From Kitagawia praeruptora (taxonomy: Eukaryota > Streptophyta > Magnoliopsida > Apiales > Apiaceae): a stretch of DNA of 64,000 bases. Positions 34,467 to 47,113 of this stretch are shown here, piece by piece. The DNA is taken from assembly GCA_037693485.1 (NCBI GenBank), contig CM075346.1, positions 97,384,501 to 97,448,500 of the forward strand, written 5' to 3'. Position 1 is the first letter of the stretch, and each line of letters opens with the position of its first letter. Both the position numbers and the translations under genes were made by a program. The notes below the pieces were generated by a model. It was not told where the DNA came from. It did not search any database and saw only the letters and a program-made list of their open reading frames with translations.

Positions 34467-37400
34467 TCATTTAAGTCTGACCTGGAGAATGAGATGAACA
34501 TTCCTCTTAAATATGGACCTCAGCTCTTCGTTAGCTTCAACACCTATCCTTCTGAGTTTGTGGATAAGAAAACATAAGCAGCTTTGTGAGATATGGCATC
34601 TATGGCACATGACATATTTTAAGTACAGTTGCAAATTAAGAGGCCTCTCCACAAGGGGTACAGATGGATGCAACAATTACTTTCTACAATCCAACTTCAT
34701 GTACCAAAATGCAGAATGCGCTGACAAAGTGAACAGTACATGAACTTACCCTATCTTAGAGCCATTCTTCCCCACAAGAATTTTGCGCTGGCTCAGTTTG
34801 TGAGTGATAAAATGTTGTTCAATTCTAATAGAGCCATCTCGCAACTCCTTCCAATCTATCAACCGATGGTCAATACCATATGGGATTTCCTGTAATATAA
34901 ACAAGGCTTATTGTGATAATACTTAACCTGGTTCTACCTTGCTTTAGTACACTTAATATTTTGAATCCTATTACAAGGGGTAACAAGATTCAAGTCACAA
35001 ATCTCGATAAATAGTGAAGCAACCAAAGTGAGACAGGAAATATAACACTACATATACTCTAGAGAAGAATAAAAGAATAAATTTGATAAATATGCTTCGT
35101 CCGAGCACTACCTGATGTATGTGGTCTAACATTCTTTCACGTACAACTTCCAATGATATATTCTTCATGACTTCTTCACTTGGTGCCAGGGGATCTTCAT
35201 CCCAAGGTCGTTTAACAGCCTATCAGAAGTAATACATTTAAGAGGAACCCTTAACAAAAGTAGTACATCTAATTTCTTCACTCGGCTATCTTTTTTAAGA
35301 AGAGGTAGCACCCTTGTGTGTGATACTTATAAAGTAAATTACGATAAGAAGACAGTTATCATGGAGGTGCAACCAATGGAAACAAACATGCCTGTTCCAT
35401 TAAGAATTGAGTTAGATCTTTGACTCCAGAACCCTTCAACCCAGAGATCATGAAGTACCTAAACCAAAGGGCATGTATATTATTAACTTGGAGTCCAACA
35501 GTAGTTTCCAAAAGTGAGAAGAGAGTTCTAGTACTTCTCATATCCTGGAAGATCTTTGAATTGCTCAGCTACCTTCAACAGATCCTTTTTCTTCTCAACC
35601 AAGTCAACCTTGTTCATACATAATATGCGCTTTTGTTTAGGATTGGCTTCCGAACCAATTCGTTCTATTAATTTTACAACTCTACTGTCCGGCCTACGAC
35701 GTTACATATATATACATAAGAGACAATTCAGTTAGCAATTGAAGTGTATGATTAATCATCCATAAAATAGCAAATACACGAACCAATGCTAACCTGTCAA
35801 GGTGCCTGTGAACATCAAAAATAACTATAAGAATATCATATAGATCAATTGCACTCCATGCACATTCTACCCGAACTTTTATGTCTTTAGACGGGTATCC
35901 TCCTCTGTTTAATATAAGCCCTGGGGTGTCAAAGAAACACTATACAGAAAGTCAATCAAATATTTTGAAATAATCACAGTGAGCAGTCCTATAAGAGCCT
36001 AATAAAAGTATATGATCCCCTTAATGCCTTTACAACTCATTCTAAAACAGACATCCAAATTGAACCATTACTTCCCACTAGAAGTAGAAATTGCAGGAAA
36101 TATGTCTTAAGCATGCAACACACAGCTCAAGAGACATCAAGTATCAAGTCCAAGAGGGATACCAGAGGTAAGTACCTAAAAGATTTCTAATGTGACCAAC
36201 ATAATCATTATCATTAGATGTGAATATAGTTTTGGTGGTAATAATTGGAATAACAATATTCGGAAGTCATTTTTATGTAAACCGTAAATAAGCTTTATAA
36301 TTGGTTCTAAGACCTTTACGTGACACTCCATGTGCTGGTTTTGGTGGGTGGGGGGGGGATCAATAAAATTTAGTATATAAGAGTGAATCATTCACAAATT
36401 CATGCATTTATCAACATTAGAGACATACAATTTGTGTGTTTCCTTTGGTCATCACTCCTAAAACTTCATGTGTGGTTGTATTTGTCTTCCTGGAGACAGC
36501 AGCAACCTTCGTCCCAACCTATAACAAAAAAGAAAAGAAAATGCCAACCAATAAACATTTCAAAAGTATTTTCTTATCAAGTGACACAAATATGCTTAAT
36601 CTAGTTTACAATACTATGTTGGAAATGGGAATCACACGCAGATAGTACAAAAACATAATTGCTTGCAAAATATACAGAATAAAATAATCCCACTGTGCCT
36701 GATAAAGTAGCGCAATACACTAACTAAATGGCTATACAGATGTAATTTATAAAAGAAAAATAGGACCAGATTTCAGCAAGAGATATCTCTGCTCTGGGGG
36801 ATTACTTCATTTTGTTGCTTCATCAAATGAAGTGAGTTTTATCCATGTTCAGCTTTTTACAATTTCTGCTAAGCTAATAAACACTTTTTTGCTAAACCAA
36901 TATATGAACTTGCAGATACTGATATAGAAACTAAAACCAGATGCAAATTTATCTTGAGCAATGGAAGACATCCACATCATCTCATTCTCAACACTTTGAC
37001 TCGGAGCTAAGAAGAATGAAAATTAGAAATTATTCCAACGAAAGTAGAATGCAAACTACTACAAGCACTCACTGTCTAATTGGGTCGCATCCCTCTCCCT
37101 CTTCTTTAGACGTGTATTCACTTATATTCCCTCTACCGCTCTCCCTCTCTCCGAGAAATTCTCTCAAATTTAATTGTTACTTTCCACTTGTATTTTCATG
37201 TACTAGGCTTGTAGGAGTCCTACAAATGTGTTCTATCTTTTATGCAATAAAACTCTTCTGAATATAAAAATAGCAAGGCAACTGGAATGATGACACACTG
37301 GCTGACTGGCACCACTTTAATTTCCTCCACATTATGGCCATATATCCCATACTTTCTTCACAAAAATTGTACAAAAAGATATTGCTACACATCTACTTTG

Positions 37401-39113
37401 TAATCAAATGCAAAATAATTATTTGATGTAAAAGAGATTCTAAATTGCTGTTGCTGGAATTGAGTCGAGATCCGTTTAGTTCCAAATTCCAAGCATATTT
37501 TCATGAACATACACGATCTAATATATGATTCCAGAACCTCATTCAGTCATTCTAGTTAAGCAAAGAACCTGAATTTGCTGTTTTTCTCAATTTTTCACAT
37601 CAGATTTAAAGCGAACCTTTCTACACCTTTACAAAACAATATATGAGAATGGACAAGGTGGTTTCTGTTCACTGTCCTCACTTCATGCAATACAACTTTA
37701 AGTATGCAAAATTAAGAAGGCTTATCATTAAAAGGAAGAAAAGTTAATAGCAGAAGAGAATTTTTTTTTTGCAGCAGATACATATGATAAAACCTCTCGA
37801 TACTATAAGCATTAGATGTGATTACATTGGTTGCGAACTTACTACCCCAGTTTGGCCCATATCACTAAGAATAGAGATCTAATATGGAGGAATTCTGATT
37901 CTAAGTTCCGAAGTTCCTGGAAATATCAACTCATTAAGTCTTCGGTGCAACTTAAAGTAAGTCTCACTCGAACCTGGAATCCTAAATGAACAACTGATCC
38001 AGTTGCATGCCACTGCATTTTAAATTCGAATGTTTCAACTTACTTAACTATAATATACCACTGTACCTATGGTCAAACATATGGTGAGAAAAACTTGGAA
38101 GAACGCTACAAATAAAACATCATTCCCAAGGAACTTTCCTGAAGAAAATCATTAAAGGCCACAGAGCCAAAAAAAAATCGAATTAAACCATTGTTAAAAA
38201 ACAACATTAAGCTATTTATGTTCTCTTAACTTCACAACTACAGTTTATTGATGAAAATTTGAATTTTATGTTCATCAGCTAATCATTATAAACGGAAAAA
38301 TCCTGGTTCCACTAACACTCCTTATAAGAGTTCACCAAATGAAATGACTTCAAAAGATTTTAGCACAAAATCAGAAGATCAAGAAACAAGTTATTTTTTA
38401 AATGATGGCGAGTATGGTGACATACCAACTTCTTTTGATCTTTTACTTTATCAACTAGTAGTTACTTCACTCGCACCACATAAAGCTCAGAGCCTAATTT
38501 ACCCACAACAAAAATTTGCAGCAAGAATAACAATGCACCCACATAATTCAACCCAAAACTCATAATCATACAGAAACAAGTACAACCAACCAAAAAAGAA
38601 CTCATACAGAACTCATACCATAAAATTAGTAAGCGCAGATTTTCCGGCATTAGGAGCTCCAATAATCCCAACAGACAAGGACTTCTGATCCTCCTCCTTA
38701 ACCGACAAACAATCCACTTCCTCATCCTCCTCATCCTCTTTCTCCAAAGCAGCTTCCAACAAACTCCTAGCTAAAATCGCAGCTCTCCGTCTTTTCTGCT
38801 CTTCCCTCTCCACCTCTCTCAACCCTTTTTTCCCCTCAACTTTTTTCCCAAAAATCTTCTCATCAGCTCTCTCTCTAAACCTCTCATTCCACCCAACATC
38901 TTCCTTAACTTTCTTTCCAATTTCAAGATTATCCAAACTGGGTATTGCAAATTGACTACTATCGAAAACCCCATCACCATTTTCATCTTCAGAAGGTGAG
39001 GAAAAAACTTGGGTTTGTGTTTCAGAGTAAAATCTTGAGAGAATTAAGGGAGAATTGAAATGGGGTTTTGAGATTGTGGAAGAAAGATTGCGCAAGACTC
39101 TTAAAGCTTTCAT
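34467..39113 (-). CDS. ERG: ERA-type GTPase ERG, mitochondrial-type (8 exons, 429 aa)
   Basis: ERA-family GTPases bind 16S-type rRNA and help small-ribosomal-subunit assembly. Exons on the minus strand: 38619-39113, 36429-36518, 35794-35939, 35535-35693, 35392-35458, 35112-35219, 34750-34889, 34467-34551, summing to 430 codons in one open frame. GTPase motifs: G1 GAPNAGKS (residues 152-159), G2 NTTTHEVLGV, G3 DTPG (199-202), G4 NKVD (271-274), G5-like SGLKGSG. The C-terminal KH domain has RKILVGKNGSKI with the GxxG loop. The N-terminus is Ser/Arg/Leu-rich with few acids (MKALRVLRNLSSTI), consistent with mitochondrial import, followed by a charged plant-specific segment. Intron 5 starts with GC (CAG-GCATGT), a GC-AG intron; all others are GT-AG. 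Intron 1 is about 2.1 kb. The tail-to-head UFO neighbour recalls UFO/ERG synteny in Arabidopsis and Antirrhinum, from memory. Confidence 0.95.
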
Positions 39114-39279
39114 TTTTAGAGGATTGGAGGTGTTAAAATGGGTGTGTGTATAGATTTTGATACATGGGGATATAGATACAAGGAAATGGAGAAGAAGAGA
39201 GTTGGGGTTTCAGCCTTTCAGGGTTTAGTAATAAGAGGGGTTTTGATGTGGGCTTTTATTTGGGCTTTACCCAACTTAG
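39114..39279 (-). promoter_or_regulatory. ERG 5' flank
   Basis: Between the ERG start codon and the hAT MITE. The minus strand shows AAGCCCAAATAAAAGCCCA (site II-like GCCCA repeats), frequent in promoters of organelle-biogenesis genes. The core promoter is therefore short, or extends into the MITE. Confidence 0.45.
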
Positions 39280-39754
39280 GGGCTGTTTGTTTCCACTTAT
39301 GGTGGTCAACTAAGCACTTATGAGGGATGTTTGTCAAAATAAGTTTTAGCTCAACTTATAACTTATAAGGCCATAAGTTGAATGTTAGGAAATCCTAACA
39401 TTCAACTTATGCTTATAACTTATTTCTTGATATACGCAATATATAATATCCTTCGAATCTTCAAAATCATATATCTCTCGATCCATTCATTAGAAAATTG
39501 ATATGTATATATCAAATTTCTCTATTCATCGAGATTTATCCATTGATATCCATTGTTATATATAAAAAACAAATATTTTGAAAATTATTAAAAAAAGTTA
39601 ACTTATAAGTTCTGATTTACCCAAACAGTCTACTGATTATAAGTTCTGATTTACCAAACACTCTACTGACTTATAATCTCTGCTCCACTTATCACTTATA
39701 TGACATAAGTGCTTATAAGTCATAAGTTACTTATTTTAAGATACCCAAACACCC
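39280..39754. mobile_element. hAT-like MITE upstream of ERG
   Basis: Ends GGGCTGTTTGTTT and CCCAAACACCC, flanked by ACTTAG (39274-39279, 39755-39760; CCAACTTAG/CCCACTTAG may be a decayed 8-bp duplication). The interior is palindromic (CAACTTATAACTTATAAGG, TTAGGAAATCCTAA). About 475 bp. Confidence 0.75.
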
Positions 39755-40297
39755 ACTTAGATTTACAAATAAAAATTATTATTTTAGTTTACATCTTTTT
39801 TAAATTGCTAATCCTTTATTTCCTTTATCATAATACCTGAGTCTACCACACGTTAGTTAACCAATAAGAATCAAGGAATTATTTTAGGACCAATCAGAGC
39901 CAATTCCTAAAATTTAGACCTTTCCTTATTTACAATCTCACCCTACCTCTTTAACCATGGTTAGTTAAAGCTTCTAATTTAAATACAATAATGATTTTAT
40001 TAAACATATCCATAAATACCTATTTTTTAAATCAAAAAATATTTATTAGAAAATCACAATTTTAATTTGAAATCAATCACGATATATCATTATATATTTT
40101 AAATAACTTGAATAAAATCCATACCTTCAAAAATTTGATTTTTTCATAAGCTCAAAAATATATTTATTCATAATTTATTAATAAAATTAATTAATAAATG
40201 CATATAAGCCAACACTACAAAATTGGATTTGAACAAATTTTAAATAACTTGGATAAAATTCACATCTTCAAAAACTCGATTTTTTAAAAGGTTCAAT
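39755..40297. other. AT-rich intergenic DNA
   Basis: No gene recognised. Short inverted pieces (GTTAGTTAACC, AACCATGGTTAGTTAA) lie at 39850-39970. Confidence 0.5.
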
Positions 40298-40920
40298 AAT
40301 ATTTTTATTCACAATTTGTTAATAAAATAATTAATAAATTCATATAAACGAACACTACATATATTTTAATTATTTCAATTATTAGATATACGCTATAAGG
40401 ATATTATTATTGGTTGTAATATTTTTATTCACAATTTGTTAATAAAATAATTAATAAATTCATATAAACGAACACTACATATATTTTAATTATTTCAATT
40501 ATTAGATATACGCTATAAGGATATTATTATTGGTTGGTGGATAAATTACCAATTAAAAAATTAAAATTATTTTAGAAGCGTCCGGATTCTCTCAGAGTTA
40601 CTTCCCACTTCCCATTAGAATATCCAGTAGCAAACTTCAATAATTCAGCGACCAATTATTAGATATACGCTATAAGGATATTATTATTAGTTGTAATATT
40701 TTTATTCACAATTTGTTAATAAAATAATTAATAAATTCATATAAACGAACACTACATATATTTCAATTATTAGATATACGCAATAAGGATATTATTATTG
40801 GTTGGTGGATAAATTACCAATCAAAAAATTAAAATTATTTTAGAAGCGTCCGGATTCTCTCAGAGTTACTTCCCACTTCCCATTAGAATATTCAGTAGCA
40901 AACTTCAATAATTCAGCGAC
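40298..40920. repeat. Complex tandem repeat (120-bp and about 270-bp units)
   Basis: AATATTTTTATTCACAATTT starts at 40298, 40418 and about 40695. A 110-bp block (AGAAGCGTCCGGATTCTCTC...) occurs at about 40573 and 40841. Units differ by few changes, so the array is recent. Confidence 0.85.
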
Positions 40921-43851
40921 TTACTAAATTGTAGGCATCAATCCTTATCACATTATACTAATTTGTTTATATTATTAGGTGTGTCTATAGATAAATGTTT
41001 TTTTACAGTGATTACTTAACAATTTTATTCTAAATACAATAATTATTTAATTTAAAAATTTATACATTAAGACATGAATCTATTATATTTATAATAGATA
41101 TTTTGATATCATGAACTTTCAATTCAAAATCATAAGGTACAATTAAAATCATGTATTAAAAATTATCAACAATATAAAACTATTTATCACACTATTCTAA
41201 ATACACATTCAAAATTTAAGTTATGTAAAGTATTAAATAATTCAGTCATAAAAAAAGCTAATCAACCAATTAAAATGTTCGAATGAATTTTAAACCAATC
41301 ATCTTTAAACATTTTAATTACGAAATTTTTTAACTATGCAATAATTAACGAGAAAATAATTTAACCTGACAATATATTTGAATTATTCAAAATATTAAAT
41401 ATATTCTTAAATAGTACTTTACATTATTTGTTGTATAAGTTAGCAATCAAAAAAAAAATACATTAGAGTCAATGAAAATATTGTTAGTGAATATTTCCAT
41501 AATATATTTGGTCAATTTAACACAAATTTTCTTATAAATCACTATTTATTTATTGATAATTAATTCAGCAATAAAAGGACATATGTCATACACAAAAATA
41601 ATCAAACATGCAAAAATCATCAATAAAAGGGCATACAACATCTACAAAAATAATTAAAATTGAACAAATACATAGTAAATTATATCACTAATTTTCTTTA
41701 TCCAATCATTGAACAAATCTTCAATTATGGTACATCTCTAGCTTATTTCCCTAAATTATACAGTGTTTTTGGCGAGATAATCTAACAATTTGTTATAAAC
41801 GTGAGAAATGTGTATATCTGATTTGTCATAACGTATTCAAACGACCGATCAGAATTATGATTCTATACTATCCAAATCAATGAACTAATATAACAAAATT
41901 TAATATATGGGTAGACAAAATCCACGAACAGGATATTAGCTCTCAGTAAAGAGAGATATTTAGTGAAAGTCAAAGTAAAATCAAGGAAAAGAAAATAAAA
42001 CTTATCATTTACAAGGAGTTAGTATAAAATCTAATATTTTGGTAAATAAAATCCACCAACGGGCAACGGGGTACTAGACTCTCAATGATATTTATATTGA
42101 AAAATAAAGAAAAATCAATATAAATTTTTTCAAAAAAACTTAAAAAACTGATATCAAGTTCTAAACTTTAGTTAGCATCTTTTGGGAAAGGGGGAGAGAG
42201 AGAGCAACAACTACGATTTTTGTTATAAAATTATTAATAATGATAAATAAAAAGGTTGATACACTTAAAATTATATATTGTTTTTAATAAAAGAGTGCCT
42301 TTTTCAGTTTTGTATTCTTGAATTAAAGTAATAGTATCAATTCCCATATCTTAACCTAAGAGCATATATTGAATTTGCTTGCTTGGTTGACTATATTTTT
42401 TTTATATCAACAAAAGATAAAAAAAGGCTAAGAAAACTAAATAACTTGGTAGAAAGATTCTATATAAAGAGAGATATTTGTTAATGAAAAATAAGAAAAA
42501 AAAAATAAAAATAAGGGTTTCATTTTGTTTGGGAGACTTTACCCCATGCAAGTTACTCTTAGTTTTGTTTTGTAACATCTCAATGTTGTTTTAAGACATA
42601 TAATTATATATTTACATAACTTGGATACATAGTAATATTTCATATAATTGTTATATTTTTTCTATTCGCGTATTTCATTTCATTTCGTGTACAAGAAAAA
42701 ATTTGTGTAATTTAGTGTCATTTTGTATTCTAATTTTGGGTACACGATTTAATATCATGTCATTATCGTTCAAGACCCTAAAATACATGACATGAATTTC
42801 TTCTTATATATGTAGGAAAAATATATTCACTGTTAAAGGAAAATGAATTTCATGTTATTTAACCTAAAATCTGAATTACAAGGACACATATATAACAATG
42901 TGATTATGTGTTTATATATTACACACTTGATTTCAATTTTATGGACAGTGGCTTATTTTCACAAGTTTATCAAATTAAAAAAAGATAGCTGATACTCATT
43001 TTCTTATGTCTTATTTTAAGAATAAAAGAAAACTAAAATTTGTTATTCCATGTTTTACTAGAAAAGAATAAAAAACCAAAATACAAACTTCCAAACTGAA
43101 AATGCACATTTTAAGTTGTCTTTATAAATAAGCTAAGGTCAATAACCATAAAATATAACAATTACTCCTTATATGTTACTCTAAGAGCGCGGTATTGAAT
43201 TTGTTTGGTTAGTTGATATTTTTTTATTGTAAATCAATTCATTAATAAAAAGGACATATAATTTATAAAAATGATATTGAACAATCACATAGCAAACTAG
43301 ATTAGATAAAATTTTCTATTGTTATAACTACGTTCGTTTCATATATCTTGCACAGTAGATATCCTTTTTCATATCGCTGAAACATGCAATCTTTTTTTGA
43401 TAGACATTCTAATGCTTAATTGCAGTCGTGACGATTACGTTTCTACACATATTTAATATGTAATCGAAAAAGTAACCACGATCATACAAATATTTTCAAT
43501 AAATTAATATAATAAATATTTTAAGGATTCAATATTTAATAAATATACCGAATTCTCAGAATATGAGTGAAAAATTTGTTAACATGATACGTAGAAATAT
43601 TCTCTAACAAAGAGAGAAATAAAATGAAAGCTAAATTTTTAAAAAAACAATATAGATGGATTTTGAACTTTTCAACGGGTGTTGTATTTTTTTGATGATT
43701 GATTCATAATATTAATATTAATTCAATTGGTATGAATTCACGGATAAGTATTTTATACTTACGTTAATTAATATTCCAATAACCTATATATTTTTCTAAA
43801 TAAAAATTAAAATAATATATTTATATTAATTTATTAATACAATTTATCGGT
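40921..43851. other. Long AT-rich, gene-free region, probably Helitron or other decayed transposon
   Basis: No coding frame of any length on either strand. Simple AT-rich sequence with scattered A runs. It ends at a Helitron-type terminus at 43879; how much belongs to that element cannot be told without its 5' end. Confidence 0.5.
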
Positions 43852-43879
43852 CGGTGCGTAGCACGGGTAGAACGCTAGT
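43852..43879 (+). mobile_element. Helitron-type 3' terminus
   Basis: Hairpin GGTGCGTAGCACGGG, then TAGAACG and CTAGT, the layout of plant Helitron 3' ends. The same form as the ends at 2661 and 10884, with a different sequence. Confidence 0.6.
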
Positions 43880-44501
43880 ACAAATTATTTGGGATGGTAT
43901 AATTACATGTATTCCTTGAGAAATAATGACGTTCTTACCATTTTTTTAATTTTTTGATGAAAATATCACTTTTGAATTTTTTGATCAAAAATTACGTATT
44001 TCAAAAATGGGTAATATTATTATGTATTTGTCAAATGGGTAATACATATAAAATAAAAAAAAAATTACTTGTGTTACGTAGGCGTAACACCTTCATAATA
44101 GGGATGAATGAGTATCACAATTATTTATTTATTTTTATTTTTTTTCATTTTTTTAAAAAAATTCTTACATGATACCCATTTATCAAATGCGTGACAGCAT
44201 TACCCATTTTGAAAATGCGTAATAAGTTGGTAGCTTTAGCTAAAAATTTTAAAATCGGTATTTGTGTGATAAATTTTTTAAAAAATGGCATTTTTGGCCA
44301 TTGCCCATTTCTTGACATTGAAAATATTATTTTAATTTTATATTTGAACCAAAAAAATTGGTTATCAAACGAGATTATTATAAAGTTTTAGAGAGGGTAT
44401 TGTCATATTTACTTTTTCAGTATTTTACTCCTTTTTTCATTCCTTTGTTACTCTGCTTTTAGTGATTTAGCTTTAGAAATTTAGTCCTAGTAATTACTAA
44501 T
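43880..44501. other. AT-rich intergenic DNA
   Basis: No gene recognised. GGGTAATA words and A/T runs recall 27880-28030 and 28480-28650, suggesting a shared decayed repeat. Confidence 0.5.
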
Positions 44502-44790
44502 TACTCCCTCCGTCCCGGCCAATTCTTTATATTTGGTTTGAACACGGAGATCAATGATAATGAGTGTAGTATTGTTAAAATAAATGAAGTAGTATGTGTA
44601 ATAGTGATTTTATTGTTAAAATAAGTGAAGTAGTGGGTGTAATAGTGTAAAGTGTTGAAAAAGTAGAGTGAAGTAGTGGATGTAATAATGTATTTTATTG
44701 TTAAAAGTTACTATTTTTAGTAATGTAAAGAATTGATGGGACGGCCCTAAAAGTAAAGTGTAAAGAAATGGGAGGGATAGAGAGAGTAAT
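44502..44790. mobile_element. Stowaway MITE
   Basis: TA-flanked CTCCCTCCGTCCCGGCC and a mutated right end GGGAGGGATAGAGAGAG. The interior has GTGAAGTAGTGGGTGTAATA-type repeats also seen in the element at 58331. About 289 bp. Confidence 0.88.
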
Positions 44791-44879
44791 AAATAACATT
44801 ATAAATAAAAAATGCAATTTATATGCTATAACAATAAAATTGAAGGATGAAAATCCTCAATAACCAAAATTAAAAGTGG

Positions 44880-45632
44880 AGTGCCCAAAATGATCACGGA
44901 CGGGAATAGTGCCCAAAATAATCAGCAGGCTACGCATTGACGGTACAGGATCTACGCGTTACACACTTGCGTGGAGTTTGACCATGCATTCTTACACTGC
45001 GTACTTTGTAAAATTCAATTTCTCTAATCGTGAACAGTGCATGGATTACGCATGTTGAGCATGCATGTCTGGAGATACGCATGGCCAACATGCGTATTTC
45101 CAGTACTATTCACCGTCTTCCAAGCTCGTGCTGGACTCATTTTCCGTTCAAAAATTCGATCACTTCGTTCACCCACTACAAGCATCGAGCACTCACGTAC
45201 CATACACCAAAATGATCGCCTTCACACCCTCTACAACTTGTGACCATTCGTTTTTCATTTGTTTCGCCGGATTCGAAAGCCCCAAACCAAGCTCGTTTTT
45301 CCGATTTGGTTTTCAGATCTGTTCGTGTACGCCCCTACGGGGCCTGAATCAACAAATCAAATGGGGGGAAAGGAAGAGGGAGCTCTGGAATTCGTTTTGA
45401 TACCATCAGGAGCAGTGGAAGTAGACGGAGTGTGGAGAGGGGGGCGATTTTGAGGGGAGGAAAGACGCGGAATGATTTGTGAGAAAATGACGCCATAAAA
45501 CGTCATCACGCATATGAAAGATACATGACACCGGATGCGCATGTTGAACATGCGTATGCCATCTACGCACATTGCAAATGCGAGGTTCCTTGATTATTTC
45601 GGGCACGCGATGTACCAATGGTCATTTTGGAC
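44880..45632. mobile_element. Inverted-repeat element with ACGCATGT palindromes and a GC-rich core
   Basis: The left end AAAATGATCACGG..GTGCCCAAAATAATC (44888-44924) is inverted at the right (GATTATTTCGGGCAC..TGGTCATTTT, 45591-45628). Inside are repeated palindromes near 45056, 45075 and 45535 (ACGCATGTTGAACATGCGT type). The core 45100-45470 is richer in GC than its surroundings and may be captured genic sequence, but no protein is recognised. No transposase. Confidence 0.55.
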
Positions 45633-46019
45633 AGTTAGGTTGTATTTTTATGTTATTTTGGTCATTTTCTCAAAATTAAATTGTATTTATGCTAAATTAC
45701 ACATTTAAAATAAGCCTATATATAATTTTTTTTTTCAAACTTTACTGAAAACAGACTTATAGGATGATGGTCCAAAATGGACCATTTACAATATTCATAG
45801 TCCTGTCTATCCCATTTAAGAAATGCAACCCAAAATATACGCTAATTTGTACCGCATCATCCCCATAATCGGGACTAACAGTTAACTCCGATCGTCATGC
45901 TCACTTCATTAACAAAGGACCCAAACAACAATGTCAAGGACACTTGAAAATATATTAAAACTTCTTCATGATTCAACCTTGGAGACCCCTATTATTAACC
46001 AGGCTAACGAGTAATTATT
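45633..46019. other. Intergenic DNA
   Basis: No gene or transposon end recognised. Confidence 0.5.
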
Positions 46020-46530
46020 TAGAAGCATTGAGCATCAGAGCAAACTATGCGTGCCTTGATGCTGTATGCACTATGCAGATCAGATCATGAATCTTTTCCT
46101 CCGGGTTTTTGCTTGCAGAAGTGCAAATGTGCACGAGAAAGCCATGCTTGCCACTGGAGCCCTTGCGTATGCAGTAGGCCCTGAATCATGTCAGAGTTTT
46201 ACAAGTACATGGAAATGGGTGTTCAGAAGTATGACTGAGTATCAAGTGTGCAGTCACCATTGGTGTGGTAGGTTATATGCAGGGCCTTGGTGGGGAAGGT
46301 GATGCCCTACTGTGATGGTATTATGACACGGCTCCTTAAGGACTGAACTAGCAACCAGCTGCTGGATGCCTGCACCGATCTGTATGGCCTCCAATAATTT
46401 CATGCTTTGGTGATATAGCACTGGCCATAGCCCATAGGAGAGAATTTGAGAAATATTTGATGTATGCATCGAGTCAGGGTCCACACATTGGGCCATCCAC
46501 TCATCCCGTTTCTAACAACAAAAGACGCGT
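46020..46530 (+). pseudogene. Importin-beta1 (KPNB1-like) pseudogene fragment
   Basis: Importin beta carries cargo through nuclear pores and is built of HEAT repeats. Across three frames the translation reads ADQIMNLFLRVFACRS and HEKAMLATGALAYAVGPE. In other frames it reads CAVTIGVVG and IISCFGDIALAIA..EFEKYL. These follow importin-beta order over about 160 residues. At least three frameshifts and several stops. No intron in the copied stretch. Only this central part is present. Confidence 0.8.
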
Positions 46531-47113
46531 AGACCCTGACTCATGCATCAGAACCATAGGTTGGGTTGTCGCTTTGTAATGAATTGCACAGTTCTTGAGT
46601 AAGTTCACTCATCTCTAATTGTCAGTCCATTGTTTTACATCACTCCGAGTCGACTATAGAAGGTCTTTCGGCATATGGATTGCATACCTTTTATTAAACG
46701 TACATGAAATGACTAGACTAGCCGCCTCTTGATCTTCATTCTCTACTTATCAACGTTGTTAATCCATCTTAACAGAAGCATTCAATTTGTTTGGTTTCTG
46801 TTTGTTCAACCATCCAACTACTAGTTTCATTAGTTAAGGTACTACACCAAGCCAATTGCCAATACTTAAGCCACGCATTTCACATTTAACTTGATTAATC
46901 CTGTATTGATTTTTTGAAACACACAAAAAGAAAAGACCTAATGTGTATCAGTTGATTCTAACTGGGAGCAAGATTTTTAAACGGGCCATTGACACAGTGG
47001 ATCTGTTGTTGGTTCAAGTGAGCAAGAGCAGAGAATTTAAACCTTACTAATCATAAACATGTACAAAATCAACCAGAAAGAAAACTCTAGTCAACAGACA
47101 CCAGGCATTGTAG
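46531..47113. other. BDP1 3' flank
   Basis: No gene. The 3' UTR and polyadenylation region of BDP1 (minus strand) should lie at the right end, left of 47114. Confidence 0.5.

Noticed and set aside
38462..38734. Frame overlapping the start of ERG intron 1
   Set aside because: Shadow of exon 1 in another frame; the spliced ERG model explains the region.
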